The notes beneath the pieces were generated by a model. The model was not told the DNA's origin, ran no database searches, and was given only the letters and a program-made list of their open reading frames with translations. 7,218 nt of DNA from an uncultured Spirochaetales bacterium. Lineage in GTDB: Bacteria > Spirochaetota > Spirochaetia > Sphaerochaetales > Sphaerochaetaceae. Within the stretch, counting starts at the first letter, position 1. Each line of letters opens with the position of its first letter. Positions 1-5,460 of this stretch are shown in pieces. The position numbers were made by a program, and so were the translations under genes. Location: contig CASEZU010000009.1 in the NCBI GenBank assembly GCA_949292445.1, forward strand, positions 1-7,218, read 5' to 3'.

Positions 1-1
1 A

Positions 2-424
2 ACAGCACCAAAACATGGTGGGTTTACAGTTTCTTCTGCTACACCCAGTGAATCTGAGATTGAATTTGCTCTGGATCTGAACAACTACAAGTACACTGTA
101 AATGATGATCTTGTCAGCGGTGATATCACGATGACATTCACTGTGAGCAATAATGTTGCGACGGGTTATACGATTTCCGGTACTGATATCAAACTAGTTA
201 ATGGAGCAGATGTTTCTGATACATTGACCGTTGATAAGCTGGAAATAAGCGGGCATGTTCCAGCTGGAAGCAATATAACATTTACTGTTGCTGATCAGAA
301 TGTAACTGCTGTTACCGGCACATTTACTGGCTGTTTCAATGAGGCTGAACTGGAATCGTATGTAGTTGATGGAAAAGATTATGCGTCAGATGTGACAGCA
401 TTTCTTGGTTCTTGGCTCAACTAA
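2..424 (+). CDS. C-terminal part of an unidentified beta-rich, probably secreted protein (5' truncated)
   Basis: The frame is open from the first complete codon of the window to TAA at 422-424, giving 140 visible residues. An internal ATG at 131 is only the first Met in view, and the 43 codons before it continue in the same style, so the real start lies upstream of the window. The visible protein is rich in Thr, Val, Ser, Asp and Asn with alternating hydrophobic residues, as in a beta-sandwich or extracellular beta protein; it has one Cys (in 'TGCFNE') and no transmembrane segment. I do not recognise the family. Its codon use (AT-ended codons) and its terminator match the lipoprotein gene that follows, which suggests both belong to one surface-protein locus. 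Function unknown; the secreted location is inferred from composition only. Confidence 0.7.
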   Translation, partial: TAPKHGGFTVSSATPSESEIEFALDLNNYKYTVNDDLVSGDITMTFTVSNNVATGYTISGTDIKLVNGADVSDTLTVDKLEISGHVPAGSNITFTVADQNVTAVTGTFTGCFNEAELESYVVDGKDYASDVTAFLGSWLN

Positions 425-435
425 TATAAGCTAGT

Positions 436-478
436 TTCATATCAGGCTGGCCATGTTCCTTCGGGGGCATGGCCTTTC
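436..478 (+). repeat. Direct repeat copy 1 carrying the terminator
   Basis: This 43-bp stretch begins TTCATATCAGGCT and runs through a hairpin to GGCCTTTC. It recurs at 2034-2077 with one inserted T (2047) and one loop substitution (G463 versus T2062). Similarity starts upstream of the stem, so the two copies are related by descent and not only by being terminators. Confidence 0.85.
449..477 (+). terminator. Rho-independent terminator after the first surface gene
   Basis: GGCCATGTTCC (449-459) pairs over 11 bp with GGGGCATGGCC (464-474), including two G-U pairs, around a TTCG tetraloop (460-463). Only TTT follows, so the U-tract is short. It lies 24 nt after the stop of the upstream gene. 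The near-symmetric stem might also work on the minus strand. Confidence 0.75.
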
Positions 479-501
479 TGGATTTGAACGGAACATTTAT
501 A

Positions 502-533
502 TTGACACAAAACAACGAGGGGGGGGGTATATT
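502..533 (+). promoter_or_regulatory. Promoter of the lipoprotein gene with a G9 tract in its spacer (candidate phase-variable promoter)
   Basis: A perfect -35 box TTGACA (502-507) is followed by TATATT (528-533, 5 of 6 to consensus). The spacer is 20 nt, longer than the usual 16-18, and its last nine bases (519-527) are a run of G. Loss of two or three G would give an 18- or 17-nt spacer. A start near 540 would leave about 14 nt before ATG 554, with the Shine-Dalgarno GGAGG at 542-546. The boxes are seen in the sequence; the switching is inferred from known G-tract promoters such as Neisseria porA and the Treponema pallidum tpr genes. Confidence 0.7.
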
Positions 534-553
534 AGCAGGGTGGAGGAAAAGAT

Positions 554-2008
554 ATGAGAAAGTCTTTCGCTGTGACTCTGCTTGCTGTTATGATGCTCTT
601 TGCATTCTCAGCCTGCAATAATAATCCTTCCGGAATGATTCCGGGAATCCCACCGTATGTTCCGGGTGGTTCAGGAGATAAGGGAATTACAGAGGCTGAT
701 GATCTTGTTGCTGCTCTTGCAACAGGCGGTACTGTAACTCTGGGAGATGATATTACACTTGATGCACAGATTGTGGCTGTTGCTGATGGAACTGTAATTG
801 ATGGTAATGGTCATACAATCACCTTCGATGTTCCTGCAAATACAAAAGCTGCTCCTTCTGACAATTCCATCATTCTTGTAACTGGCGATAACGTAACTAT
901 CAAGGATCTTATTATTGATGGTGTTACTGCTGATACAGCGGTTTGGAATTATGGTGAGTTTGGTATCAAGGTATACAATGCCACAGGTGTAGTTATTGAA
1001 GATGTTACAGTAAAAAATGCCAATGCCGGTATTCAGGTGAACAGCTCTGATGTTACGCTGAAGGGAAACATCGTCCTTGATAATAATGCATGGGGCGGCA
1101 TCGGTGTCGACAGAAGCTCTGACAAATCTCTTCCTCTTAGCAAGCTCACAGTAGATGCAGCCATTAAGTATACTGGTGCTGCTGATACAGAGAAGCCTGT
1201 TATCTGGGTTGAGGCTGGCGCCGGTTCTGTTTCCGGTACAGAGGGCTTTGTTATTGCCAGACCTACTAAGGATAATGGTGATGTAAACCAGACTTGGTAT
1301 ATGCCTAGCGGAACGAATTCTTCCGATAAGGTTGAAGTTGCTGAGCCGTTTAATGCTTCTACAACGTTTGAAGCAAACGGTTATTATTATCTTGCTGCAG
1401 ACCTTGATCTTAATGAGCAGCTCACTATCAATGCGCCTAATGTTGTGATCGATGGCAATGGAAAGACAATCTCACGTAAGGTTGCATTTGATAATTCAGA
1501 GGAAACGGATAAAGGAAGCAAGGCAATTATGCTTGTTTCTTCCAATGCTACTTTGAGAAATCTTGTTGTTGATGGACTTGATGGAAATAAGAAAGATTGG
1601 AATCCTGGTGAGTTTGGCATCAAGGTGTATGATGCAGATGCTGTTGTTCTTGAAAATATCACTGTAAAGAACGCCAATGCCGGTATTCAGGTAAACAGCT
1701 CCACTGTGACTATCCAGGGGAATATTGTTGTTTCCGGCAATCAGTTTGGAGGAATCGGAGTAGATAAGGGATCTGCCCTTGAGGAAAAAGGATCACTTAC
1801 TGTTGCTGCTGGTGTAAATCTTGTTTGCGATGATACAGACGTTCCTGCAATCTGGCTTGAATCCGATGAAAATGCACGGATTGCTGATAATACAAATTCT
1901 CTTGTTGATTACACTCCGACAGCTGAAGGAAAGGATAGCCAGACTTGGTATCTGACAGCTACGCAGGATGTAAATTTCAATAAAGAACTTGTCACTGCCA
2001 AAAATTAA
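554..2008 (+). CDS. Lipoprotein with two tandem right-handed beta-helix modules
   Basis: The 484-residue product starts with a lipoprotein signal peptide: basic MRK, a hydrophobic core, then lipobox FSAC with Cys21 as the lipidated residue. A Pro/Gly/Asn-rich linker (22-44) leads to two homologous modules, about 45-250 and 266-467. Each has 'VIDGNG' (81-86, 298-303), a 'DG' turn, 'GEFGIKVY' (134-141, 352-359), 'NANAGIQVNSS' (155-165, 373-383), 'GGIGVD' and a closing 'QTWY'. The short beta-strand/Asn-turn pattern is that of pectate-lyase-like or parallel beta-helix surface proteins. I see no convincing catalytic residues of a polysaccharide lyase, so an adhesin or glycan-binding role is as likely as an enzyme. 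The start is fixed by GGAGG at 542-546, 7 nt upstream. It has its own promoter with a G9 spacer, and the gene is flanked by repeat terminators. Codons are more AT-ended than in genes to the right. Cell-envelope location is well supported; function is unknown. Confidence 0.85.
   Translation: MRKSFAVTLLAVMMLFAFSACNNNPSGMIPGIPPYVPGGSGDKGITEADDLVAALATGGTVTLGDDITLDAQIVAVADGTVIDGNGHTITFDVPANTKAAPSDNSIILVTGDNVTIKDLIIDGVTADTAVWNYGEFGIKVYNATGVVIEDVTVKNANAGIQVNSSDVTLKGNIVLDNNAWGGIGVDRSSDKSLPLSKLTVDAAIKYTGAADTEKPVIWVEAGAGSVSGTEGFVIARPTKDNGDVNQTWYMPSGTNSSDKVEVAEPFNASTTFEANGYYYLAADLDLNEQLTINAPNVVIDGNGKTISRKVAFDNSEETDKGSKAIMLVSSNATLRNLVVDGLDGNKKDWNPGEFGIKVYDADAVVLENITVKNANAGIQVNSSTVTIQGNIVVSGNQFGGIGVDKGSALEEKGSLTVAAGVNLVCDDTDVPAIWLESDENARIADNTNSLVDYTPTAEGKDSQTWYLTATQDVNFNKELVTAKN
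686..1954 (+). repeat. Internal tandem duplication within the lipoprotein gene
   Basis: Two modules are offset by 651-654 nt (217-218 codons). The closest block is the one coding NANAGIQVNSS: 20 identical bases at 1019-1038 and 1673-1692, followed by near-identical flanks. The rest has diverged to roughly protein-level similarity. The better conserved blocks could still support recombination between modules, giving one- or three-module forms. Confidence 0.8.
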
Positions 2009-2017
2009 TTAGCAATT

Positions 2018-2033
2018 CTGGGAGTATTCCCAG
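2018..2033 (+). other. Perfect short hairpin abutting the repeat terminator
   Basis: CTGGGA (2018-2023) and TCCCAG (2028-2033) form a perfect 6-bp stem with a 4-nt GTAT loop, ending at the base before the direct repeat begins. It has no U-tract. It may assist termination or protect the lipoprotein mRNA 3' end; copy 1 of the repeat has no equivalent. Confidence 0.5.
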
Positions 2034-2077
2034 TTCATATCAGGCTTGGCCATGTTCCTTCTGGGGCATGGCCTTTC
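2034..2077 (+). repeat. Direct repeat copy 2 carrying the terminator
   Basis: This is the second copy of the repeat at 436-478, differing by one inserted T and one loop base. It lies 25 nt after the lipoprotein stop. The two copies enclose the whole promoter-plus-lipoprotein unit of about 1.6 kb. Confidence 0.85.
2048..2076 (+). terminator. Rho-independent terminator after the lipoprotein gene
   Basis: GGCCATGTTCC (2048-2058) pairs with GGGGCATGGCC (2063-2073) around a TTCT loop, followed by TTT. The stem is identical to that of the terminator at 449-477. The ATG at 2068 lies inside its 3' arm. Confidence 0.75.
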
Positions 2078-2094
2078 CCGTTATTGGTGGTTTC

Positions 2095-2103
2095 TGGTAT
2101 TGT
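2095..2103 (+). promoter_or_regulatory. Possible extended -10 promoter of the phosphatase gene
   Basis: TGG-TATTGT fits an extended -10 element (TGn + hexamer, 2098-2103). No good -35 lies at the right distance. The hexamer ends 6 nt before ATG 2110, so transcription could start at or next to the start codon, giving a leaderless mRNA. This would also explain the lack of a Shine-Dalgarno. Weak evidence. Confidence 0.3.
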
Positions 2104-2109
2104 CTCAGT

Positions 2110-2544
2110 ATGAGAATAATCTTCGTATGCCATGGCAATATCTGCAGGTCGCCGATGGCTGAATACATATTCCGGCATTTATCTGATGAAGCTGGTCTTG
2201 ATGTCTCTGTCTCCTCTGCCGGTGTCAGCAGCGAGGAGAACGGCAATGATATCTATCCTCCTGCGAAGAGGGTGCTGCGCTCTCATGGAATCCCGTTTTC
2301 CAGCCGCAGGGCGCATCGCATAACAGATGAGGAGTTCCGCGGGAATGATCTTGTGATAGCGCTGGATTCCTCGAATCTCAGGAATCTTCAGCGCAGATTC
2401 GGCAATGATCCTAAGATCAGGATGCTTCTTGACCGTGATGTGGATGATCCCTGGTATACCGATGATTTCGAAACTGCTTACAATGACATATTACGCGGCT
2501 GCCGCTCTCTCCTTGAGGAGATTGCAAGTGGCCGAAAAATGTGA
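2110..2544 (+). CDS. Low-molecular-weight protein tyrosine phosphatase
   Basis: This 144-residue cytoplasmic enzyme hydrolyses phosphotyrosine (EC 3.1.3.48). The family P-loop C-X5-R is at the N-terminus, Cys7 to Arg13 followed by Ser14 (CHGNICRS), with Cys7 as nucleophile. The general-acid Asp113 sits in the DPW loop (113-115), followed by an FETAY segment typical of the family. Length and motif placement match complete LMW-PTPs. ATG 2110 is chosen because the P-loop belongs at residues 7-14 and because the only upstream in-frame ATG (2068) lies in the previous terminator stem. No clear Shine-Dalgarno is present. Relatives such as Wzb and Etp act on tyrosine autokinases of polysaccharide export, but no such kinase is in view, so the substrate is unknown. 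An arsenate reductase of the related fold is less likely given the phosphatase-type P-loop. kduI follows after 47 nt. Confidence 0.92.
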   Translation: MRIIFVCHGNICRSPMAEYIFRHLSDEAGLDVSVSSAGVSSEENGNDIYPPAKRVLRSHGIPFSSRRAHRITDEEFRGNDLVIALDSSNLRNLQRRFGNDPKIRMLLDRDVDDPWYTDDFETAYNDILRGCRSLLEEIASGRKM

Positions 2545-2591
2545 AGACTGCTATACTTATATATGAGCGCTGCTCAACAGGAGAAATAAAA

Positions 2592-3437
2592 ATGGATATT
2601 CGCTATTCAACAGGCAAAGAGCCTTTCAAGAGAATGAACACCGACGAACTCAGAGAGGAGTTCCTCATCCAGGATATCTTCCGCCCGGATGATGTTACTG
2701 CTGTATATTCCCATGTTGACAGAATTGTCACGATGGGTGCAATGCCTGTTAAGGAGACCATCTCTATTGATAAGAACATCGACTGCTGGAAGAACTTCGG
2801 AGTAACCTATCTCCTTGAGAGAAGAGAGCTCGGAGCCATCAACATCGGAGGCAAGGGAAAGGTTGTCGCCGACGGAACAGAGTATCCGATGGATCATTTC
2901 GATGGTCTTTATATCCCGATGGGAACAAAGGAAGTTAAGTTCTCATCCGATGATCCCGAGAATCCTGCCAAATTCTATATGTGCACGACTCCGGCTCACC
3001 GCCCGTATCCTGCAAAGCTCATCCCGCTCAAGGATGCAATCCATAAGCATCTCGGATCACAGCTCACATCCAACGAGAGGACAATCAATCAGTACATCCA
3101 TCCGGATGTTCTCGATACATGCCAGCTCTCAATGGGCCTCACACACCTCGAGCCGGGTTCTGTCTGGAACACAATGCCTGCGCATACTCATGAGAGAAGA
3201 ATGGAGGTCTACTTCTACTTCGAGATTCCTGAGGACAATGTAGTCTTCCACTTCATGGGCGAGCCGAGCGAGACAAGGCACATCGTCATGCACAATGAAG
3301 AGGCTGTCATCAACCCAGCATGGTCGATCCACTCCGGCTGCGGTACATCCAACTATACATTCATCTGGGCTATGGCTGGTGAGAACCGCGCTTATGATGA
3401 TCAGGATGTCCTCAAGACAGACAAGGATCTCAGATAA
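2592..3437 (+). CDS. kduI: 5-dehydro-4-deoxy-D-glucuronate isomerase (KduI)
   Basis: KduI converts 4-deoxy-L-threo-5-hexosulose uronate to 2,5-diketo-3-deoxygluconate (EC 5.3.1.17), a cytoplasmic step in breakdown of unsaturated uronates from pectin or glycosaminoglycans. The 281-residue product is close to the E. coli protein (278) and collinear throughout: 'YSHVDRIV' (39-46), 'LLERRELGAINIGG' (74-87), 'TCQLSMGLT' (176-184), 'NTMPAHTHERRMEVYFYF' (193-210). The zinc ligands of the cupin fold are present: His198, His200, Glu205 and His247, shifted by a constant +2 from E. coli. ATG 2592 is preferred over GTG 2541 because the family starts 'MD(I/V)R' and AGGAG (2579-2583) is 8 nt upstream. No kduD, kdgK or lyase gene is in view, so it is isolated from its pathway here. 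It may be read from the phosphatase transcript and ends at a terminator. Confidence 0.96.
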   Translation: MDIRYSTGKEPFKRMNTDELREEFLIQDIFRPDDVTAVYSHVDRIVTMGAMPVKETISIDKNIDCWKNFGVTYLLERRELGAINIGGKGKVVADGTEYPMDHFDGLYIPMGTKEVKFSSDDPENPAKFYMCTTPAHRPYPAKLIPLKDAIHKHLGSQLTSNERTINQYIHPDVLDTCQLSMGLTHLEPGSVWNTMPAHTHERRMEVYFYFEIPEDNVVFHFMGEPSETRHIVMHNEEAVINPAWSIHSGCGTSNYTFIWAMAGENRAYDDQDVLKTDKDLR

Positions 3438-3456
3438 TCTTGGATCTTGCTGTATC

Positions 3457-3487
3457 TGGCCGCTCAGAAATGGGCGGCTATTCTTTT
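3457..3487 (+). terminator. Rho-independent terminator after kduI
   Basis: Bases 3457-3480 fold into a 10-bp stem with two G-U pairs (core GGCCGC with GCGGCT) closed by a GAAA tetraloop (3467-3470 region), followed by TTCTTTT. It separates kduI from metN. Confidence 0.8.
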
Positions 3488-3492
3488 GCCAG

Positions 3493-3521
3493 TTGGTGCA
3501 ACTCTCTGAATCTGGTATAAA
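3493..3521 (+). promoter_or_regulatory. Promoter of metNI
   Basis: TTGGTG (3493-3498) and TATAAA (3516-3521) are separated by 17 nt. The -35 is embedded in a short perfect inverted repeat, AGTTG-GTG-CAACT (3491-3503), a possible operator. A start near 3528 would give a leader of about 12 nt before ATG 3540. No S-box, SAM or T-box structure can fit in so short a leader. Confidence 0.6.
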
Positions 3522-3539
3522 TAGCCATCGGAGCATGCT

Positions 3540-4544
3540 ATGGAAATAAGACTCAGGAATCTCAAGAGGAACTATGGTTCGCTGCATGCGGTGGATGATG
3601 TCTCTCTGGATATTCCCTCAAATACGGTATATGGGATCATCGGGCGTTCAGGTGCCGGCAAGTCCACGCTGGTGCGCCTTGTGTCGATGCTGGAGAAGCC
3701 TGATCAGGGTGAGGTCTACTACGACTCAAAACGTGTCGATAACCTTTCAAAGAAAGAGCTGATTGAGGAGCGCCGCCACATCGGGATGATCTTCCAGACA
3801 TTCAATCTCTTCTCATCGCGCAATGCGGCGGAGAATATAGCTTATCCGATGGAGATATGCCATATGGATAAGGACTATATCCGTAAGCGCACAGAGGAGC
3901 TCCTTGCTCTTGTAGGGCTCGAGGGAAGGGGAAAGGCTCCCATCTCCACTCTCTCCGGAGGACAGAAGCAGCGTGTTGCCATTGCCAGAGCGCTTGCGAC
4001 AAAGCCCTCTATACTCTTCTGTGATGAAGCCACAAGCGCCCTCGATCCGCAGACAACGAGATCGATCCTCGCGCTTATCAAGGAGATTCAGAAGAAGATG
4101 AATCTCACTGTCGTGATGATCACCCATCAGATGGAAGTCGTCCGCGATGCCTGCGACAGGGTCGCCGTGCTTGATGCCGGCCATATTGTCGAGGAGGGGC
4201 TTGTCTCCGATATCTTCTCCTCCCCGAAGAGCGATGTGACAAAGGATTTCCTGTCATCGCTGACGAATGTACGCGAGTCCATTGTCCGCTGGTCAAAGGA
4301 TGGCGGCCATTACACGCTCCGTTTCCGCGGCTCAAGCACGGATGAGCCGATCATCTCCTCCGTATCCACTGCGACCGGAGCGGTCTTCAACATCAGGGCA
4401 GCCGGAGTGCAGATCGTGAACGGTGAGGAGATGGGAGTCATGATCACGGACATCGGGCCGGATGAGGCTACTGCTGCCAAGGCTGTCGCCCTCATAAGGG
4501 AGAAGGGCGTCACTGTCGAGGAAGAGAAGAAGGAGGCTGAATGA
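3540..4544 (+). CDS. metN: Methionine ABC transporter ATP-binding protein MetN
   Basis: MetN is the ATPase of the MetNIQ importer, acting at the cytoplasmic face of the inner membrane as a dimer with MetI. The 334-residue sequence has all ABC motifs: Walker A GRSGAGKST (35-43), Q-loop Gln86, signature LSGGQ (138-142), Walker B ILFCDE (158-163) with catalytic Glu163, and H-loop His196. After about residue 245 comes a C-terminal extension with a ferredoxin-like NIL/ACT-type domain (about 258-328) that in E. coli MetN binds methionine and inhibits transport when cytoplasmic methionine is high. This domain distinguishes MetN from general amino-acid ABC ATPases. ATG 3540 has GGAG (3530-3533) 6 nt upstream and its own promoter. 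It overlaps metI by 4 nt (ATGA), implying coupled translation. The tail (EEEKKEAE) is acidic/charged and probably disordered. Confidence 0.95.
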   Translation: MEIRLRNLKRNYGSLHAVDDVSLDIPSNTVYGIIGRSGAGKSTLVRLVSMLEKPDQGEVYYDSKRVDNLSKKELIEERRHIGMIFQTFNLFSSRNAAENIAYPMEICHMDKDYIRKRTEELLALVGLEGRGKAPISTLSGGQKQRVAIARALATKPSILFCDEATSALDPQTTRSILALIKEIQKKMNLTVVMITHQMEVVRDACDRVAVLDAGHIVEEGLVSDIFSSPKSDVTKDFLSSLTNVRESIVRWSKDGGHYTLRFRGSSTDEPIISSVSTATGAVFNIRAAGVQIVNGEEMGVMITDIGPDEATAAKAVALIREKGVTVEEEKKEAE

Positions 4545-5221
4545 TGGATGCGTTTCTTGAGGCAAGGATGTGGTCTCTGGTCGCGGAGTCGACATGGCAG
4601 ACTGTCGTCATGGTCTTCCTCTCAACCATATTCTCGATGGTTCTCGGCCTTCCTGTAGGAGTACTTCTGCATGTCACCAGTTCGGAGGAGCAGGGCGGCA
4701 TCATTCCTCGTCCTGTATTCTACAATGTGCTTTCCCGTATAGTGAACATCCTGAGGTCTTTCCCGTTCATCATCCTGATGATCGTCCTGATGCCGCTTTC
4801 AAGGCTCATCATAGGAACGAGTATCGGAACGATGGCGACAGTGATCCCTCTTTCCATCGCTGCGGCGCCGTTTGTCGCCAGGATAATAGAGTCATCGCTC
4901 AAGGAGGTGGATCCGGGAGTGGTGCAGGCTGCAAAGGCCATGGGATCCACGAACTGGCAGATTATCCTCAAGGTGCTTATTCCTGAGGCGCTGCCATCGC
5001 TCGCCTCGGGCGTGACGCTCACGATCATAAACCTCATTGGCTACTCAGCTATGGCCGGTGCGATCGGAGGCGGCGGACTGGGTGACCTCGCGATACGCTA
5101 CGGTTACCAGCGGTTCAGTCCTGCTTACATGGTCTGTGCCGTCGTCGTGATAATAATCATGGTCGAGCTCATCCAGTTTATAGGGGACAGGATAAGTGCC
5201 AGACTCATTGCAAAGAGGTGA
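4541..5221 (+). CDS. metI: Methionine ABC transporter permease MetI
   Basis: MetI is the membrane channel subunit that pairs with MetN. The 226-residue product has about five hydrophobic segments, near 19-44, 68-92, 95-115, 155-177 and 195-215, as in E. coli MetI (217 residues). Between the third and fourth lies the cytoplasmic coupling loop (about 119-152) with the EAA-type motif 'VQAAKAMGST' followed by 'IPEALPSL', which docks on MetN. The Gly-rich 'GAIGGGGLGDLA' (173-184) is characteristic of this permease group. The start is either ATG 4541, overlapping the metN stop as ATGA, or ATG 4544. GGAGG at 4532-4536 is 4 nt from the first and 7 nt from the second, so 4544 may be the one used. A strong terminator follows within 10 nt, so metQ is not part of this operon. 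Confidence 0.95.
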   Translation: MMDAFLEARMWSLVAESTWQTVVMVFLSTIFSMVLGLPVGVLLHVTSSEEQGGIIPRPVFYNVLSRIVNILRSFPFIILMIVLMPLSRLIIGTSIGTMATVIPLSIAAAPFVARIIESSLKEVDPGVVQAAKAMGSTNWQIILKVLIPEALPSLASGVTLTIINLIGYSAMAGAIGGGGLGDLAIRYGYQRFSPAYMVCAVVVIIIMVELIQFIGDRISARLIAKR

Positions 5222-5228
5222 GTGACAG

Positions 5229-5253
5229 GGGCTGCGGAAGCAGCCCTTTTCTT
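5229..5253 (+). terminator. Rho-independent terminator after metI
   Basis: GGGCTGC (5229-5235) and GCAGCCC (5240-5246) form a perfect 7-bp GC-rich stem with a GGAA loop, followed by TTTTCTT. It starts 7 nt after the metI stop and is the clearest terminator in the window. It separates metNI from metQ. Confidence 0.9.
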
Positions 5254-5292
5254 GTCTGAAATGGATTTGTTTTCCACCCGTCTGACAGCGTG

Positions 5293-5400
5293 CTGCATAT
5301 TGCAGACTGAAATTATTGAAAAATAATTAAAGAATTATTTCCTTTATTGGTAAATAAATAAAATACAGAAAAATCTGTTTTTCTGCTATTTTGCGTACAT
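5293..5400. other. AT-rich intergenic block with several inverted repeats upstream of the metQ promoter
   Basis: No gene is visible between the metI terminator and the metQ leader promoter. The block holds CTGCA-TAT-TGCAG (5293-5305), AAATAATT-AAAG-AATTATTT (5321-5340, perfect 8-bp arms) and CAGAAAAA-TCTG-TTTTTCTG (5366-5385, perfect 8-bp arms). From about 5310 to 5370 it is almost entirely A and T, unlike flanking DNA. It could hold operators, a bent or UP-like activating region, or nothing functional; low complexity makes some of these palindromes likely by chance. Confidence 0.45.
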
Positions 5401-5414
5401 GAGGCAAAAACACA

Positions 5415-5443
5415 TTGCATATACTTGCAGTTTTATGCATAAT
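5415..5443 (+). promoter_or_regulatory. Promoter of the leader peptide-metQ unit
   Basis: TTGCAT (5415-5420) and CATAAT (5438-5443) are separated by exactly 17 nt. A perfect 6-bp inverted repeat TGCATA (5416-5421)/TATGCA (5434-5439) overlaps both boxes, so a regulator could bind here. A start near 5450 would precede the leader Shine-Dalgarno by about 10 nt. Confidence 0.55.
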
Positions 5444-5460
5444 GAAGCCATCAAAAGCAA

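Noticed and set aside
554..2008. Calling the beta-helix lipoprotein a pectate lyase
   Set aside because: Only the repeat pattern suggests that fold; no conserved Asp/Lys/Arg catalytic or calcium-site pattern can be identified, and the internal duplication is not typical of those enzymes.
2068..2109. ATG 2068 as the phosphatase start
   Set aside because: It lies in the 3' arm of the terminator hairpin and would add 14 residues before the P-loop, which in this family begins within the first 10 residues.
2564..2576. TGAGC-GCT-GCTCA hairpin between the phosphatase and kduI
   Set aside because: A 5-bp stem with a 3-nt loop and no U-tract is too weak to be a terminator and is easily expected by chance.
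2541..2591. GTG start at 2541 for kduI, overlapping the phosphatase stop as GTGA
   Set aside because: It adds 17 residues absent from the family, whose N-terminus is MD(I/V)R; ATG 2592 has AGGAG at 8 nt, whereas GTG 2541 has no Shine-Dalgarno.
3129..3587. Reverse-strand open frame of 152 codons over the kduI end and the metN promoter
   Set aside because: It overlaps conserved kduI coding sequence and a terminator, has no start signal and has an unrecognisable product.
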